A DNA stretch of 64,000 nt from Baylisascaris procyonis (Eukaryota; Nematoda; Chromadorea; Rhabditida; Ascarididae), in assembly GCA_037389465.1 (NCBI GenBank), contig JAZARR010000127.1:1-64000 (forward strand). Reading direction: 5' to 3'. Shown piece by piece: positions 63,141 through 64,000 of the stretch. Made by a program: the position numbers and the translations under genes. The stretch's first letter is position 1, and the number at the start of each line of letters is the position of its first letter. Under the pieces are notes generated by a model. The model was not told the origin of the DNA, ran no database searches, and saw only the letters and a list, made by a program, of their open reading frames with translations.

Positions 63141-63461
63141 TTATCCAGTCGGCGGCGAAATGCAACGATCGGAGTCAGTCTGCAAAAAGTAAGCTTGTCT
63201 GCGACCGTTCATGGGTGTGAAGAACCTCACTGAAACAATGACCTCGTTTATTATGAGTGACAACACCAAGAGACGATAAAAGGCAACGCGGTTTAGCAAG
63301 CAAGACCGCAGCCTATTCATGTCCTCAGCTACGGTCCCTAGGGCAAACCATAATCCAAATTCGGAAAGATCAACAACAAGATCAATACAAGTATAAACAA
63401 AACAACCTATAAGATAAATGATCACCAAGATCACAGAGATCATAAGAATTCGTTTGTTCAT
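63141..63461 (-). CDS. Small two-span membrane protein ORF, unknown
   Basis: 106-residue ATG frame without an intron. An N-terminal hydrophobic segment (RILMISVILVIIYLIGCF) could be a signal anchor. A second (RLLVLSLIINEVIVSV) follows a polar middle part, and the C-terminus is hydrophilic with one Cys. The length is well above most ORFs in this AT-rich DNA. It could also be one exon of a larger membrane receptor. No family is recognised. Confidence 0.45.
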   Translation of the reverse strand: MNKRILMISVILVIIYLIGCFVYTCIDLVVDLSEFGLWFALGTVAEDMNRLRSCLLNRVAFYRLLVLSLIINEVIVSVRFFTPMNGRRQAYFLQTDSDRCISPPTG

Positions 63462-63865
63462 GATAGATCACTCGTTAGCAGTAGCATTCCAAAAAACTTT
63501 GTATAGATTGCTGCCATTCGAAATTCCATGGAATATGCATTCTGCTGGTTACAGTTTACGAAACGTAGAGTTTGTTTTTAATTTTTCGATCAACCAGTGG
63601 TCTAGAGCACTACCACGGAGTTGATTATTAAGTTAAAGCTAATCGGGGAAGCGAGTAAAACGTTTTAAGGAAACTGCCCCTTACTTAAAACAGGTCAGCG
63701 AGTATTCATATTCTCTTGTAAACCGAACATGTTAAACCAATTGTCTAAGTTCTGGATTCACTTAGTACAATTTAGTGATAGAAGGAAAACCGTGGACTGA
63801 AAGCTACAGCATGTTTAATCTTCCTGATGGGCGAAGAGATGATATCAGGACAATCGTCATGGCAG

Positions 63866-63867
<2 letters not shown>

Positions 63868-63915
<48 letters not shown>
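63868..63915. repeat. (TA)n microsatellite
   Basis: 24 uninterrupted TA units, flanked by unique sequence. Confidence 0.97.
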
Positions 63916-63918
<3 letters not shown>

Positions 63919-64000
63919 AAGAGTCATAACTTTGGCAAGCTAGCAATAAAGCTTTCGTTAGAATATTTCAATCATTTTCCATAAATATGCACGCAACGTA

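Noticed and set aside
1..64000. CRISPR arrays, operons, bacterial promoters or ribosome-binding sites
   Set aside because: The sequence is eukaryotic with introns; no regularly spaced repeat array was seen.

Overview
This window is AT-rich eukaryotic DNA, almost certainly from a nematode. A perfect copy of the 22-nt nematode spliced leader SL1 sits in each LTR of a retrotransposon. Splice acceptors are the short TTTCAG type, and the host genes include a tau-tubulin-kinase-like kinase of the kind expanded in nematodes. I cannot name the species. Host genes are split into small exons of roughly 20-400 bp with introns up to about 1.6 kb, and much of the window shows no supportable gene.

Layout. 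0.2-3.75 kb: five exons of a TTBK/CK1-type protein kinase on the minus strand, running off the left edge. 10.9-14.2 kb: a minus-strand single-pass membrane protein with a PPxY cytoplasmic tail. 18.4-20.4 kb: two short plus-strand spliced models. 21.8-22.4 kb: a small minus-strand membrane protein whose reading frame is interrupted by one in-frame TAG. 28.8-30.9 kb: a compact plus-strand SH2-domain protein, without a kinase domain, ending in a hydrophobic tail-anchor-like segment. 36.6-37.5 kb: a secreted DOMON-like protein on the minus strand. 44.745-52.455 kb: a full-length BEL/Pao LTR retrotransposon on the minus strand with 1142-bp LTRs, a 5-bp AATTG target duplication and a 1739-codon Gag-Pol frame. 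55.6-56.2 kb: terminal exons of an unidentified plus-strand gene. 60.7-61.85 kb: a broken, 5'-truncated RTE-like non-LTR relic. 63.1-63.5 kb: a small membrane-protein ORF.

The standout is the BEL/Pao element. Each LTR carries a complete SL1 on the element's sense strand, immediately followed by GT, as in a real SL RNA donor site. A TATA-like box lies 37 nt upstream. Part of SL1 pairs with a perfect 10-nt complement 49 nt downstream. No Sm-binding site follows, so it is not a full SL RNA gene. I infer that the element may transcribe RNA that already begins with SL1, imitating host trans-spliced mRNA. The two LTRs differ at only two positions that I could find, so the insertion is recent.

Host gene models were built by hand from splice sites, reading-frame phase and protein motifs. 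Exons without family motifs are given low confidence.
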